A stretch of DNA of 49,465 nt, taken from Caballeronia mineralivorans PML1(12) (GTDB lineage Bacteria; Pseudomonadota; Gammaproteobacteria; Burkholderiales; Burkholderiaceae). Below, piece by piece: positions 1 through 8,907 of this stretch (its first letter is position 1; each line of letters begins with the position of its first letter). The notes beneath the pieces are model-generated. The model saw only the letters and a list, made by a program, of their open reading frames with translations, was not told the origin of the DNA and did not search any database. Both the position numbers and the translations under genes were made by a program. The stretch lies in NCBI RefSeq assembly GCF_001028175.1, contig NZ_AEJF01000009.1, forward strand, positions 1-49,465, given 5' to 3'.

Positions 1-12
1 GCACGCTTCAAC

Positions 13-51
13 AAAAATGCCGTCCCGACGAAAGTCGTGACGGCATTTTTT
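13..51. terminator. Bidirectional intrinsic terminator
   Basis: A 17-bp stem with one mismatch encloses a GAAA loop. It begins with AAAAA and ends with TTTTTT, so it can terminate transcription on either strand. It lies just past the stop codon of the acyl-CoA dehydrogenase gene on the minus strand. Confidence 0.85.
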
Positions 52-77
52 GTCAGCACGGAAAGCCGCTCATCGAA

Positions 78-1868
78 TCAGAACTGATCCTCGCTCAACG
101 CGAGATACCCTTCCTGCCCATTGCCGCTGACAATCGATGCTTCGATGCCCGGCGCCTGCGACAGAATATGCTCGGCGAAGAACTGGGCCGTCGCGATCTT
201 GGCGCCATAAAACGCTTCGTCCTCGCTGCGCTTCTTGGTTGCCACCAGCAGCGCGCGCGCCATTTGCCATCCGCCCAACACAATGCCTGCCAGCTTCAGG
301 TACGGCACGCTGCCGGCGAACACCGCGTTCGGATCGCTTTTCACCTTCGCCACCATGAACTCGACCACCCGCGCCAGCGCGAGCGTTCCCGCGCTCAAAT
401 GCCGATGCATCGACTTGAAGGCCTGCCCGTCGCGCTCGGCCATCTGCGCGATGGTCTGATCGATCTGCGCAAAAATCGCCTGCGCGGTCGCGCCGCCGTC
501 GCGTACGGTTTTGCGGCCGATCAGATCGTTGGCCTGGATCGCGGTCGTGCCTTCGTAGATCGTGAGAATTCTGGCATCGCGGTAATACTGCGCCGCGCCC
601 GTTTCCTCGATGAATCCCATACCGCCGTGGACCTGCACGCCGAGGCTCGCGACATCGATGGAAAGCTCCGTGCTCCAGCCCTTCACGATCGGCACGAGAA
701 ATTCGTAGATGGCCTGATGACTGGCTCGCGCGGCTTCATCAGGATGATGATGCGCGAAGTCGCAATGCGCCGCCGCGACGTAAGCCAGCGCGCGCGACGC
801 TTCCGTCAGTGCGCGCATGCTCAAGAGCATGCGGCGCACGTCAGGGTGGTGAATGATCGACACCGGCTGTTTGGCCGAGCCATCCACCGGCCGGCTTTGC
901 ACACGATCCTTCGCGAACGCGGCGGCCTTCTGATACGCCCGCTCCGACACGGCCACGCCCTGCAGCCCGACCGCAAAACGCGCCGCGTTCATCATGATGA
1001 ACATGTACTCCAGCCCGCGATTTTCCTCGCCGATCAAATGACCGATCGCGCCGCCGCGATCGCCAAATTGCAGCACGGCTGTCGGGCTCGCCTTGATACC
1101 GAGCTTGTGTTCAATCGATACGCAATGCACGTCGTTACGAGCGCCGAGCGTGCCGTCTTTATCGGTGAGGAATTTGGGTACCAGGAAGAGCGAAATGCCC
1201 TTCACGCCGTCGGGCGCACCGGGCGTACGCGCCAGCACAAGATGGACGATGTTCTTCGCCATATCGTGCTCGCCGTAGGTGATGAAAATCTTCGTGCCGA
1301 ACACCTTGAACGAGCCGTCGCCCTGCGGCTCGGCGCGCGTGCGAACCAGCGCGAGATCGGAGCCTGCTTGAGGTTCGGTGAGATTCATCGTGCCGGTCCA
1401 TTCGCCTGAAATCAGCTTGGGCACGTAGAGCTGCTTCTGTTCCTCGGTCCCGGCCGTGAGCAACGCTTCGATAGCGCCATCAGTGAGCAGCGGGCACAAC
1501 GCGAACGACAGGTTCGCCGCGTTCAACATTTCGATGCACGGCGTAGCGATCAGCTTCGGCAAGCCCTGACCGTCGTACTCGAGGGGATGCAGCACACCTT
1601 GCCAGCCGCCCTCACCGAACTGGCGGAATGCCTCCTTGAAACCGGGCGTAGTCGTGACCTCGCCGTTCTTCCAAAAGCTCGGATTCTTGTCGCCTTCGAA
1701 ATTCAACGGCGCGACCACCTCGCCGTTAAAGCGCGCGGCTTCTTCAAGTACGGCTTGCGCCGTGTCGAGACTGGCGTCCTCGAAACCCGGTAGCGCTGCA
1801 ATGCTTTCGATATCGGCTAGTTCCTTCATCACGAACAGCATGTCCTTGACGGGCGCTCTATAGCTCAT
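78..1868 (-). CDS. Acyl-CoA dehydrogenase, long DmdC-like type
   Basis: FAD enzyme of 596 aa that should oxidise an acyl-CoA to the 2-enoyl-CoA and pass electrons to ETF, which is encoded just upstream. Visible signatures are TMNLTEPQAGSDL near residues 160-172 (FAD/substrate motif), VQVHGGMGFIEE near 411-422, and ILTIYEGTTAIQ near 434-445, whose Glu (about 439) is the expected catalytic base. At about 600 aa it is longer than the 380-aa classical enzymes; the extra C-terminal domain is typical of the 3-methylmercaptopropionyl-CoA dehydrogenase-like and long-chain types. GGAGGAG sits 7-8 nt before the ATG. It follows etfB-etfA on the same strand but behind a terminator, so it may have separate or read-through expression. 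The substrate cannot be told from sequence. Confidence 0.93.
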   Translation of the reverse strand: MSYRAPVKDMLFVMKELADIESIAALPGFEDASLDTAQAVLEEAARFNGEVVAPLNFEGDKNPSFWKNGEVTTTPGFKEAFRQFGEGGWQGVLHPLEYDGQGLPKLIATPCIEMLNAANLSFALCPLLTDGAIEALLTAGTEEQKQLYVPKLISGEWTGTMNLTEPQAGSDLALVRTRAEPQGDGSFKVFGTKIFITYGEHDMAKNIVHLVLARTPGAPDGVKGISLFLVPKFLTDKDGTLGARNDVHCVSIEHKLGIKASPTAVLQFGDRGGAIGHLIGEENRGLEYMFIMMNAARFAVGLQGVAVSERAYQKAAAFAKDRVQSRPVDGSAKQPVSIIHHPDVRRMLLSMRALTEASRALAYVAAAHCDFAHHHPDEAARASHQAIYEFLVPIVKGWSTELSIDVASLGVQVHGGMGFIEETGAAQYYRDARILTIYEGTTAIQANDLIGRKTVRDGGATAQAIFAQIDQTIAQMAERDGQAFKSMHRHLSAGTLALARVVEFMVAKVKSDPNAVFAGSVPYLKLAGIVLGGWQMARALLVATKKRSEDEAFYGAKIATAQFFAEHILSQAPGIEASIVSGNGQEGYLALSEDQF

Positions 1869-1892
1869 GTCTTGTCTCCTCCAACAGATGTG

Positions 1893-1923
1893 AAAAGGGG
1901 CGCACGTATGTCGCCCCTTTTTT
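1893..1923 (-). terminator. Intrinsic terminator after etfA
   Basis: Inverted repeat AGGGGCG/CGCCCCT flanked by A and T runs. It lies between the etfA stop and the acyl-CoA dehydrogenase start on the minus strand and could also work in the opposite direction. Confidence 0.75.
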
Positions 1924-1962
1924 CGGTCTTGTTTTCTTTCCAGCCAGTGGCTTTAAGAACGA

Positions 1963-2898
1963 TCAGCCAAGTTCTTTCACGAGATCCGGCACGACCGTGA
2001 ACAAGTCACCCACGAGTCCATAGTCCGCGACGCCAAAGATCGGCGCTTCCGCGTCCTTGTTGATCGCGACGATGACCTTCGAATCCTTCATCCCGGCCAA
2101 GTGCTGAATCGCGCCCGAGATGCCGACGGCGACGTACAGGCTAGGCGCGACGATCTTGCCGGTTTGGCCGACTTGATAGTCGTTCGGCACGAACCCCGCG
2201 TCCACAGCAGCACGCGATGCGCCGAGCGCCGCGCCGAGTTTATCGGCGAGCGGCTCGAGTACTTTCATGTAGTTTTCGCCGCTGCCCAAACCCCGTCCGC
2301 CCGACACGATAATCTGCGCCGACGTCAGTTCCGGCCGGTCCAGCTTCGTCAATTCGCGGCTCACGAACCTGGAGATGCCCGCGTCGGCCGACGCTTCGAT
2401 TTTCTCTACCAATGCACTGCCGCCCTCGGCCGCTACCGGATCGAAACCGGTGGAGCGAACCGTGATGACCTTGATCGCATCGCTTGATTGAACGGTGGCG
2501 ATGGCATTGCCCGCGTAGATCGGACGCTCGAAGGTGTCCGCGCTGTCCACTGCGGTGATGTCGCTGATCTGCGCCACGTCCAGATGGGCCGCAATGCGCG
2601 GCGCGATGTTCTTACCGTAGGCAGTCGCCGGAGCCAGAATATGCGAATAGTTCTTCGCAATCTGAAGCACCGTACCGTCGATGTTCTCCGCGAGGCCATC
2701 GGCGAGTTGCGGGGCATCGGCGAGCAGTACTTTGCTCACGCCAGCGATCTTTGCCGCTGCATCCGCTGCCGCTTGCGCGTTCGAACCCGCGACCAGCACG
2801 TGGATATCGCCACCGATCTTCGAAGCAGCCGCGATAGTGTTCAACGTCGCCGCTTTGATCGATGCGTTGTCGTGTTCTGCAATTACAAGAATGGTCAC
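1963..2898 (-). CDS. etfA: Electron transfer flavoprotein alpha subunit
   Basis: 311 aa, the usual length for EtfA. Together with EtfB it forms the soluble heterodimer that accepts electrons from acyl-CoA dehydrogenases and delivers them to ETF:ubiquinone oxidoreductase. The C-terminal FAD domain is plain: SGGRGLGSGENY, then VGQTGKIVAPSLYVAVGISG and IVAINKDAEAPIF. The N-terminal half is the nucleotide-binding-like domain shared with EtfB. The gene starts 13 bp after the etfB stop, so the two are co-transcribed. A terminator follows. Confidence 0.97.
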   Translation of the reverse strand: MTILVIAEHDNASIKAATLNTIAAASKIGGDIHVLVAGSNAQAAADAAAKIAGVSKVLLADAPQLADGLAENIDGTVLQIAKNYSHILAPATAYGKNIAPRIAAHLDVAQISDITAVDSADTFERPIYAGNAIATVQSSDAIKVITVRSTGFDPVAAEGGSALVEKIEASADAGISRFVSRELTKLDRPELTSAQIIVSGGRGLGSGENYMKVLEPLADKLGAALGASRAAVDAGFVPNDYQVGQTGKIVAPSLYVAVGISGAIQHLAGMKDSKVIVAINKDAEAPIFGVADYGLVGDLFTVVPDLVKELG

Positions 2899-2911
2899 TT
2901 TCCTAACTCCC

Positions 2912-3661
2912 TCACAGAACCTTGGCTTCGGTCTTCAACTTCTCGACCAGCGTCTTCACGTCCGGCACCTTCACGCCTGCGGAGCGCTGCGGCGGTTCGG
3001 CAACTTTGAGCGTCTTCAGGCGCGGCGTAACGTCAACACCCAGGTCCGCGGGCTTGAGCGTTTCCATCGGCTTTTTCTTGGCCTTCATGATGTTGGGCAG
3101 CGTCACATAACGCGGTTCGTTCAGGCGCAAGTCCGTGGTAATCACCGCGGGCAACGTCAGCGACAGCGTTTCCGAACCGCCATCGACTTCACGCGATACC
3201 GTGACTTTGCCATCGGCCACCGTCACCTTCGAGGCAAACGTTGCTTGCGGCAAACCGGCCAGCGCAGCAAGCATCTGACCCGTCTGGTTCGAGTCGTCGT
3301 CAATCGCCTGCTTGCCGAGGATGATCAATTGCGGCTGCTCTTTATCGACCAGCGCCTTCAAGATCTTCGCCACTGCCAGCGGCTGCAATTCCTCAGTCGA
3401 TTCGACCAGGATCGCGCGATCCGCACCAATCGCCATCGCAGTACGCAGCGTTTCCTGACATTGCGTGACCCCACACGACACTGCGATTACTTCGGTCGCC
3501 ACGCCCGCTTCGCGCAGGCGCACGGCTTCTTCCACGGCGATTTCATCGAACGGGTTCATCGACATCTTCACGTTCGCGATATCGACTGCACTGCCATCCG
3601 GCTTTACCCGGACTTTCACGTTGTAGTCGACCACGCGTTTGACTGGCACCAAGATTTTCAT
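2912..3661 (-). CDS. etfB: Electron transfer flavoprotein beta subunit
   Basis: 249 aa; binds AMP and pairs with Etf[20 protein letters not shown] at the N terminus and the recognition-loop region [20 protein letters not shown] are classic EtfB. I chose the ATG at 3661, with GGAG 7 nt upstream, over an in-frame GTG two codons earlier. First gene of the etf operon; a perfect TATAAT lies about 40 nt upstream of the start. Confidence 0.97.
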   Translation of the reverse strand: MKILVPVKRVVDYNVKVRVKPDGSAVDIANVKMSMNPFDEIAVEEAVRLREAGVATEVIAVSCGVTQCQETLRTAMAIGADRAILVESTEELQPLAVAKILKALVDKEQPQLIILGKQAIDDDSNQTGQMLAALAGLPQATFASKVTVADGKVTVSREVDGGSETLSLTLPAVITTDLRLNEPRYVTLPNIMKAKKKPMETLKPADLGVDVTPRLKTLKVAEPPQRSAGVKVPDVKTLVEKLKTEAKVL

Positions 3662-3700
3662 GCACACGCTCCTAAGTTACGAATACGTCATCCCAAACCC

Positions 3701-3706
3701 ATTATA
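3701..3706 (-). promoter_or_regulatory. -10 element of the etfBA promoter
   Basis: On the minus strand this reads TATAAT, about 40 nt before the etfB ATG. No good -35 hexamer is seen at the standard spacing. The rest of the 313-bp gap 3662-3974 shows no convincing gene and must carry the promoters of etfB and of the divergent hydrolase. Confidence 0.55.
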
Positions 3707-3974
3707 ACGAGTGACTCCCGCCGCCGAATGCTTACGGCGGATCCGGCGAAGTCCGTCAGGCTTTGCACAATCAGTGGATGCTTATTTTTACAGCACGATC
3801 GTTCTATTTTACGCATGGAACCCCACGGATAGCAATCGGGGTTGTGCTCTAGAACCGGCACATTTGCGGCTTTTTGGCCAGTGGTTCTTGTGACCCTTTT
3901 GCTCCAGACAAGCAGCGGGCTCGCAATGCGCATCCGGACTATCATCTGCGGCATCCCGATTTGGCCGTCAGACC

Positions 3975-4871
3975 ATGCAAAAAACCGCGCACAGCACGTA
4001 TTCGACCAGCAGCATCGCCACACGCGATGGCATCGGCCTTCATCTTCACCGGTGGCAAGCCGCTGCCACGTTCCCCAAACCGCTGGCGAGAATCGCACTG
4101 GTGCACGGGTTGGCGGAGCACGCGCGTCGATACGACGCCTTCGCGCTGCGCCTGAACGCGGCGGGAATCGAATTGATTTCGGCGGATCTGCGCGGCCACG
4201 GCAAATCGCCGGGCGAGCGCGTGTGGATTGAATCCTTCGACGACTATCTGCTTGACACTGACGCCCTCCTCAACGCGGCGGAAACGACCGCGCCGCTCAA
4301 GATTCCGTTGTTCCTGATGGGACATAGCATGGGTGGCGCGATAGCAGCGCTTTACGCAATCGAGCGCCTGCCGGAAAACGGCCGGAAACTTGCCGGGCTG
4401 ATCTTGTCGAGCGCTGCGCTTAAACCGCCGGCGAGCGCGCCGCGCTGGAAGCTCAAGCTGGGTGGTTTGATCAGCCGCTTGATGCCGCGCTTCCCCGCGA
4501 TGACCGTCGATCCAGCCACGTTGTCGCGCGCGCACGGCGTGGTCGAGGCGAACCGGCGCGATCCGCTCGTTCATCATCGGCCGATACCCGCGCGAACGGC
4601 AGCGCAGATCGTGGCCGCCATGCGGCGCATCGCTGCTGGACGTGCCTCGATCAACCTGCCGCTATTCGTGTTTCACGGCACGCAAGACGCGCTCACCAAC
4701 CCGGACGGCAGCCGCGAATTCGAGGCCAATACCGGTTCAACGGATAGCACGCTGATGATCCTGGAAGGCAGCTATCACGAGACGCTCAACGACCTTGACC
4801 GGGATCGCGTGATCAAGGCGCTGATCGATTGGGCGCTCGTGCGCGCCGAGCTTCAGCGGACACGCATGTAG
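3975..4871 (+). CDS. Alpha/beta hydrolase, lysophospholipase/monoacylglycerol lipase-like
   Basis: 298 aa serine hydrolase of the PldB/Hydrolase_4 family. ALVHGLAEHARRY (about residues 41-53) is the oxyanion region, and DLRGHGKSPG follows at 71-80. GHSMGG holds the nucleophile Ser118. Asp238 in FHGTQDALTNP and His268 in EGSYHETLND complete a likely triad. There is no signal peptide, so it is probably cytoplasmic. Likely substrates are mono- or lyso-glycerolipids, but this is inferred from family only. It stands alone, divergent from etfBA and convergent with the downstream HDAC-like gene. Confidence 0.9.
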   Translation: MQKTAHSTYSTSSIATRDGIGLHLHRWQAAATFPKPLARIALVHGLAEHARRYDAFALRLNAAGIELISADLRGHGKSPGERVWIESFDDYLLDTDALLNAAETTAPLKIPLFLMGHSMGGAIAALYAIERLPENGRKLAGLILSSAALKPPASAPRWKLKLGGLISRLMPRFPAMTVDPATLSRAHGVVEANRRDPLVHHRPIPARTAAQIVAAMRRIAAGRASINLPLFVFHGTQDALTNPDGSREFEANTGSTDSTLMILEGSYHETLNDLDRDRVIKALIDWALVRAELQRTRM

Positions 4872-4904
4872 GCTTTTGATCGTTTGTTCTTCGAGGGTAG
4901 ACGA

Positions 4905-5828
4905 TCAGATCTCGGCCAGCGCGCGCACATGCGCGACCACGCTGCGCCCGAGCGCCGACAAGTTGTACCCGCCCTCGAGACTACTGACAATACGGCCCTT
5001 GGCATGCCGCTTCGCCACCGCGCGGATCTGCTCGGTCAGCCACGTGTAGTCATCCTCGACCAGGCCCATATTGCCGAGATCGTCCTCTCGATGCGCATCG
5101 AAACCTGCGGAGACGAAGATCATCTGCGGCTTGAATTCATCGAGTCTCGGCAGCCACATCAGGTCGACGGCTTCGCGCACGGCCATACCTTTCGTACGCG
5201 CGGGCATCGGTAGATTGACCATGTTCGACGCGTGATTGTCGGCGCCGCTATACGGGTAAAACGGATGCTGGAAAAAACTGCACATCAGCACGCGCGGATC
5301 GCCCGAGAATGCGGCTTCCGTGCCGTTGCCGTGATGCACGTCGAAGTCGATGATGGCCACGCGCTCCAGACCATGCACTTCGAGCGCGTGACGCGCCGCG
5401 ATCGCAATGTTGTTGAAAAGGCAGAAGCCCATCGCGCGCGCCGGTTCCGCGTGATGTCCCGGTGGCCGCACACTGCAGAACGCGTTGTCGTAAGTGCCGG
5501 CGATCACGGCGTCGGTGGCGGCGACTGCGGCGCCTGCCGCGCGCAACGCGGCGTGATAAGAGCCCGGCGACATCAACGTATCGGGGTCAATCTCCGCACG
5601 GCCCACTGAGGGCGCCGTCTCTTTGACGAAATCGATATGCGCCTGCGTATGAACCCGCGCCAGGTCCTCTTCACTCGCGAGCGGTGCTTCTTCGCGCTCG
5701 ATCAACGTGTCGATACGACTCGCAATCAACTGATCCTCGATCGCCTGAAGACGCGCGGGGCACTCGGGATGCCACGGCCCCATGTCGTGAAGAAGGCAAT
5801 CTGGATGCGAATAAAAACCGGTAGCCAT
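4905..5828 (-). CDS. Histone deacetylase-family metallohydrolase
   Basis: 307 aa zinc amidohydrolase of the HDAC/acetylpolyamine amidohydrolase superfamily. RPPGHHA (121-127) holds the catalytic His pair. DFDVHHGNGT (161-170) supplies zinc ligands Asp163 and His165, and SAGFDAHREDD (240-250) supplies Asp244. LEGGYNL (284-290) carries the transition-state Tyr288. All key residues are present, so an active deacetylase is expected. The substrate is unknown; bacterial members act on acetylpolyamines or acetyl-lysine. An in-frame start 25 codons upstream exists, but MATGFYSHPDC matches where family members begin, so I use 5828. Confidence 0.88.
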   Translation of the reverse strand: MATGFYSHPDCLLHDMGPWHPECPARLQAIEDQLIASRIDTLIEREEAPLASEEDLARVHTQAHIDFVKETAPSVGRAEIDPDTLMSPGSYHAALRAAGAAVAATDAVIAGTYDNAFCSVRPPGHHAEPARAMGFCLFNNIAIAARHALEVHGLERVAIIDFDVHHGNGTEAAFSGDPRVLMCSFFQHPFYPYSGADNHASNMVNLPMPARTKGMAVREAVDLMWLPRLDEFKPQMIFVSAGFDAHREDDLGNMGLVEDDYTWLTEQIRAVAKRHAKGRIVSSLEGGYNLSALGRSVVAHVRALAEI

Positions 5829-6059
5829 GATGGTATGTGCAGCAGGGCGTGCCGTGCCGCGTGTCTCGAATCGTTCGGATGTTTTTGTCGTACGCGATGC
5901 CAACGTTTTCGGCCACCTGCCTGTTAGCGGCCGAACGCGCGCACCGCGCGGGTTCTTGTTAAGTTACCACATTGAAAATGACACAGTCCTTCACCACCGT
6001 TTTTGCGGCCTGCGCGCTCGCCAGCGGGGCTTTCGGGATAGCGCTGAAAACGCGTCGGT

Positions 6060-6065
6060 TATACT
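6060..6065 (+). promoter_or_regulatory. Possible -10 element upstream of mltB
   Basis: TATACT, about 72 nt before the preferred mltB ATG, inside the 308-bp divergent gap 5829-6136. No clear -35 is seen, and I see no gene or RNA in the gap. Confidence 0.35.
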
Positions 6066-6136
6066 GATCCGACTCTCGTATGCCCTGCGCGTTTTTCCAG
6101 CGCGCCTCGCGTTACACCGCCACAATTACGCACACT

Positions 6137-7309
6137 ATGACCTTTAAGTTTGCATCGACCGTCTTGCCTCTTTCGGCGCGAACCGCGCGCCTCGCCTCAG
6201 TTGCTTGCCTCGTTGGCGCACTCGGCACACTGGGTATCGGTCAGGCAGTTGCGCAATCGCAACCGCAACCTCCGACACCGCAAGGGCAGATGTTCGAAGA
6301 GGAAATCGTGCCGCAGCGTTACGCGAACAATCCCAATGTGGATGCGTTCATCAACGATCTCGTCGCGCGTTACGACTTCGATTCCGCCGCCTTGCACGAC
6401 CTCTTCAATCGCGTGAGTTATTCGGCGACGGCCGTGAAACTGGTGCTGCCTTCGCCCACACCCGCCAGCAAGAACTGGCACGCATACCAGGCACGTTTTG
6501 TGGAGCCGGTGCGCATTGCGGCCGGTGTGAAATTCTGGCGCGCGAATCAGGCTGCGCTGCAGCGTGCGTCGGATCAATACGGTGTGCCGCCGGAAGCGAT
6601 TGTCGGGATTATCGGCGTGGAAACCATCTATGGCCGCTATATGGGCAATTTCCGCGCGCTCGATGCTTTGACCACGCTGACCTTCGATTATCCCGACACG
6701 CCGAATCGCACCGAGCGCCAGGCGACGTTCCGCAAGAATCTCGAGGATTTGCTGGTCTGGACGCACGACCAGCAAATCGATCCGACCACCGTGCTCGGTT
6801 CGTACACGGGCGCGATCGGCATACCGCAATTCCTGCCTAGCAGCATCGTTCAGTACGCAGTGGATTTCGATGGCAACGGCCATATCGATTTGCGGACCAG
6901 TCCCGCCGACGCCATCGGCAGCGTCGCGAATTATCTGAAGCAACACGGCTGGGAATCGGGACGGCCAGTGGTCTGGAGGATCGCCGGCGACACCGGCAGC
7001 CAAGGCGTTGCGCAAGCCGCCGCCGATGGTCAGCCCGAACCGCACTGGTCGCTCGCGCAACTCACGAAAGCCGGGATGCTGATGAGCGAGCCGGGGCTCA
7101 ACACAATGGCCGAAGCGGGTACGCCGGTGACGGTAGTCGACTTGCCTACGCCGGGCCGTGCGACTGAATACACGCTTGGCCTGAAGAACTTCTATGTGCT
7201 CACGCGCTACAACCGCAGCTTCTTTTATGCGCTCGCGGTGTATCAGCTTGGTGAAGCGGTGAAGGCACAGATGTCGGCAGGTAATGCTGGTGTTTCAGCT
7301 TCGCAATGA
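6137..7309 (+). CDS. mltB: Membrane-associated lytic murein transglycosylase B
   Basis: 390 aa from the chosen ATG. It cleaves the glycan strand of peptidoglycan to 1,6-anhydro-MurNAc products in the periplasm. A signal peptide runs to about residue 39 (AVAQS). No Cys follows the cleavage region, so it looks soluble rather than a lipoprotein. VGIIGVETIYGRYMGNF holds the catalytic Glu162 of family 3 transglycosylases; YTGAIGIPQFLPSSI and DFDGNGHIDL are further family motifs. No C-terminal peptidoglycan-binding domain is visible. An ATG 19 codons upstream would spoil the signal peptide. A terminator follows. Confidence 0.94.
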   Translation: MTFKFASTVLPLSARTARLASVACLVGALGTLGIGQAVAQSQPQPPTPQGQMFEEEIVPQRYANNPNVDAFINDLVARYDFDSAALHDLFNRVSYSATAVKLVLPSPTPASKNWHAYQARFVEPVRIAAGVKFWRANQAALQRASDQYGVPPEAIVGIIGVETIYGRYMGNFRALDALTTLTFDYPDTPNRTERQATFRKNLEDLLVWTHDQQIDPTTVLGSYTGAIGIPQFLPSSIVQYAVDFDGNGHIDLRTSPADAIGSVANYLKQHGWESGRPVVWRIAGDTGSQGVAQAAADGQPEPHWSLAQLTKAGMLMSEPGLNTMAEAGTPVTVVDLPTPGRATEYTLGLKNFYVLTRYNRSFFYALAVYQLGEAVKAQMSAGNAGVSASQ

Positions 7310-7335
7310 CGTAGCGGTGAGGCGTCGTAGCTGAC

Positions 7336-7365
7336 GCAGGATACAAAAAGGCAGGATACAAAAAG
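7336..7365 (+). repeat. 15-bp perfect tandem duplication
   Basis: GCAGGATACAAAAAG occurs twice head to tail and runs into the left arm of the terminator between mltB and cysM. It is non-coding. Confidence 0.9.
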
Positions 7366-7388
7366 CCCGGTAGTGCCGGGCTTTTTTT
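7361..7388. terminator. Bidirectional terminator between mltB and cysM
   Basis: AAAAGCCCGG-TAGT-CCGGGC type hairpin followed by TTTTTTT. The two flanking genes converge here. Confidence 0.88.
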
Positions 7389-7428
7389 GCGCTTTCGTTT
7401 TAGCTTTCGCGTATGACCCAAGCCGATG

Positions 7429-8331
7429 TCAGGCCGGGAACACGCCCGTCGACAAGTAACGGTCACCGCGATCGCAGACTACAAACACGATGGTCGCATT
7501 CTCGACCTGACGCGCCACGCGCAGCGCCACTTCACACGCGCCGCCGGAAGAGATCCCGCTAAAGATGCCTTCCACCGATGCCAGCCGCCGCGCCATCGCT
7601 TCAGATGCGGCCTGACTGACACTTTCCGTGCGATCTACGCGGCTGCGATCGAAGATTTTCGGCAGATACGCTTCGGGCCATTTACGAATGCCCGGGATAC
7701 GTGAGCCTTCTTCCGGCTGCGCCCCGATGATCTCGATGTTCTCGTTCTGTTCCTTCAGATATTGCGACACGCCCATGATCGTGCCGGTCGTGCCCATGGC
7801 GGACACGAAGTGCGTGATGCGGCCTTCGGTGTCGCGCCAAAGTTCCGGGCCGGTCGTCTCGTAGTGGGCGAGTGGATTATCCGGATTCGCAAATTGATCG
7901 AGGATGATGCCCTTGCCGTCGCGCTGCATTTGTTCAGCCAGATCGCGTGCGTACTCCATGCCGCCGGTTACCGGCGTGAGCACGATTTGCGCGCCGTAGG
8001 CAGCCATGCTTTGGCGACGTTCGATCGACAGGTCTTCCGGCATCAGCAGCACCATTTTGTAGCCGCGAATAGCGGCGGCCATGGCGAGCGCGATACCGGT
8101 GTTGCCGCTGGTCGATTCGATCAGCGTGTCGCCGGGTTTGATGCGGCCGCGCTCTTCCGCTTTCTTGATCATCGAGAGTGCCGGGCGGTCCTTCACCGAC
8201 CCCGCCGGGTTGTTGCCCTCGAGCTTGCCGAGAATCACGTTGTTGCGGCTGCGAATTTCGTCGTCCGGGATGCGGACCAGTTGCACCAGTGGCGTATTGC
8301 CGATGGTGTCTTCGATAGTCTTGTAAGCCAT
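7429..8331 (-). CDS. cysM: Cysteine synthase B
   Basis: 300 aa PLP enzyme that makes cysteine from O-acetylserine and sulfide or thiosulfate. GNTPLVQL at 11-18, then NPAGSVKDRPA with the PLP lysine Lys47. STSGNTGIALA binds PLP and substrate, and ISSGGACEVAL lies near the C terminus. At 300 aa with EEGSRIPGIRKW it fits the CysM branch better than CysK. Last gene of the long minus-strand block; its promoter region holds a palindrome. Confidence 0.95.
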   Translation of the reverse strand: MAYKTIEDTIGNTPLVQLVRIPDDEIRSRNNVILGKLEGNNPAGSVKDRPALSMIKKAEERGRIKPGDTLIESTSGNTGIALAMAAAIRGYKMVLLMPEDLSIERRQSMAAYGAQIVLTPVTGGMEYARDLAEQMQRDGKGIILDQFANPDNPLAHYETTGPELWRDTEGRITHFVSAMGTTGTIMGVSQYLKEQNENIEIIGAQPEEGSRIPGIRKWPEAYLPKIFDRSRVDRTESVSQAASEAMARRLASVEGIFSGISSGGACEVALRVARQVENATIVFVVCDRGDRYLSTGVFPA

Positions 8332-8353
8332 AGCGGGTCGTGGGTTGCTGCGG

Positions 8354-8373
8354 TCGATAAGCTATCGATTGTA
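8354..8373 (-). promoter_or_regulatory. cysM promoter region with palindrome
   Basis: TCGATA-AGC-TATCGA is a perfect 6-3-6 palindrome (8354-8368). Directly upstream on the minus strand is TACAAT (8368-8373), a good -10, about 37 nt before the cysM ATG. The palindrome would overlap the transcription start, as an operator might. No regulator is identified. Confidence 0.45.
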
Positions 8374-8502
8374 GCCTAGGGGGTTTCTGGGTGCCGGGCG
8401 GCCCTATTGGACGCAGGGGTTGGTTTGCGGGCGCTTTGCGGGCTGCCGGCGAGCAGAAGGCGTATCGATCGACCGGCGCGCCGAGCGATGCGCCAGCCCG
8501 CG

Positions 8503-8833
8503 CTACTTCTTCACAGTAACCGCAGCGGCAGCCGGTTTGGTCCCGGCGGCCGCAGCCGCCACCTGCGCCCCACCCGGTCCGATGGTCAGCCCTTCAGCCT
8601 GCAGGCCGCTCAACGGTCTTGCCGCCCATGCCCTTGACGCGTTTGCTCAACTCGGCCGCGTCTTTAAATGGACCGTGTGCTTCGCGTTCATCGAGAATGG
8701 CTTTCGCCTTGGCCGGCCCAATGCCCTTGATGCCGCGTAACGCGTCGGAATTGGCGTTGTTGATATCCACGGCAGCGAACGCCGAACCCATGGATACGGC
8801 CAGCGTGAAGGCCGCGAGAAGTTTCTTGATGAT
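8503..8833 (-). pseudogene. ComEA-like helix-hairpin-helix protein, start lost and frameshifted
   Basis: Reads as a small exported DNA-binding protein of about 109 aa. It has the signal peptide IKKLLAAFTLAVSMGSAFA, then VDINNANSDALRGIKGIGPA and GMGGKTVERL, the ComEA-type helix-hairpin-helix fold. Two lesions are visible. The position expected for the ATG, 6 nt after GGGAG, reads ATC (8831-8833). Near 8604-8607 one extra base shifts the frame, so the unedited frame stops at 8594. Removing one G restores a natural Ala-rich tail ending in VTVKK at 8503. Either it is a young pseudogene, or there are sequencing errors, or an unusual AUC start is used. It lies between hldD and cysM. Confidence 0.75.
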
Positions 8834-8907
8834 GTGAGTCTCCCTTGAAAACCGGTCGGCGACGATCGCTGACCGGGAGACCCCGTGTAGGAAAACGGCG
8901 AGTGCTT

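Noticed and set aside
168..1409. Long plus-strand open frame (413 codons) opposite the acyl-CoA dehydrogenase
   Set aside because: Arg/His-rich translation without motifs; it mirrors the GC-rich codons of the real minus-strand gene. The same holds for other long antisense frames, such as those opposite rpsA, gyrA, aroA and fdsB.
3688..4098. Minus-strand frame of 136 codons between etfB and the hydrolase
   Set aside because: No family features; overlaps the etfB promoter and the hydrolase start.
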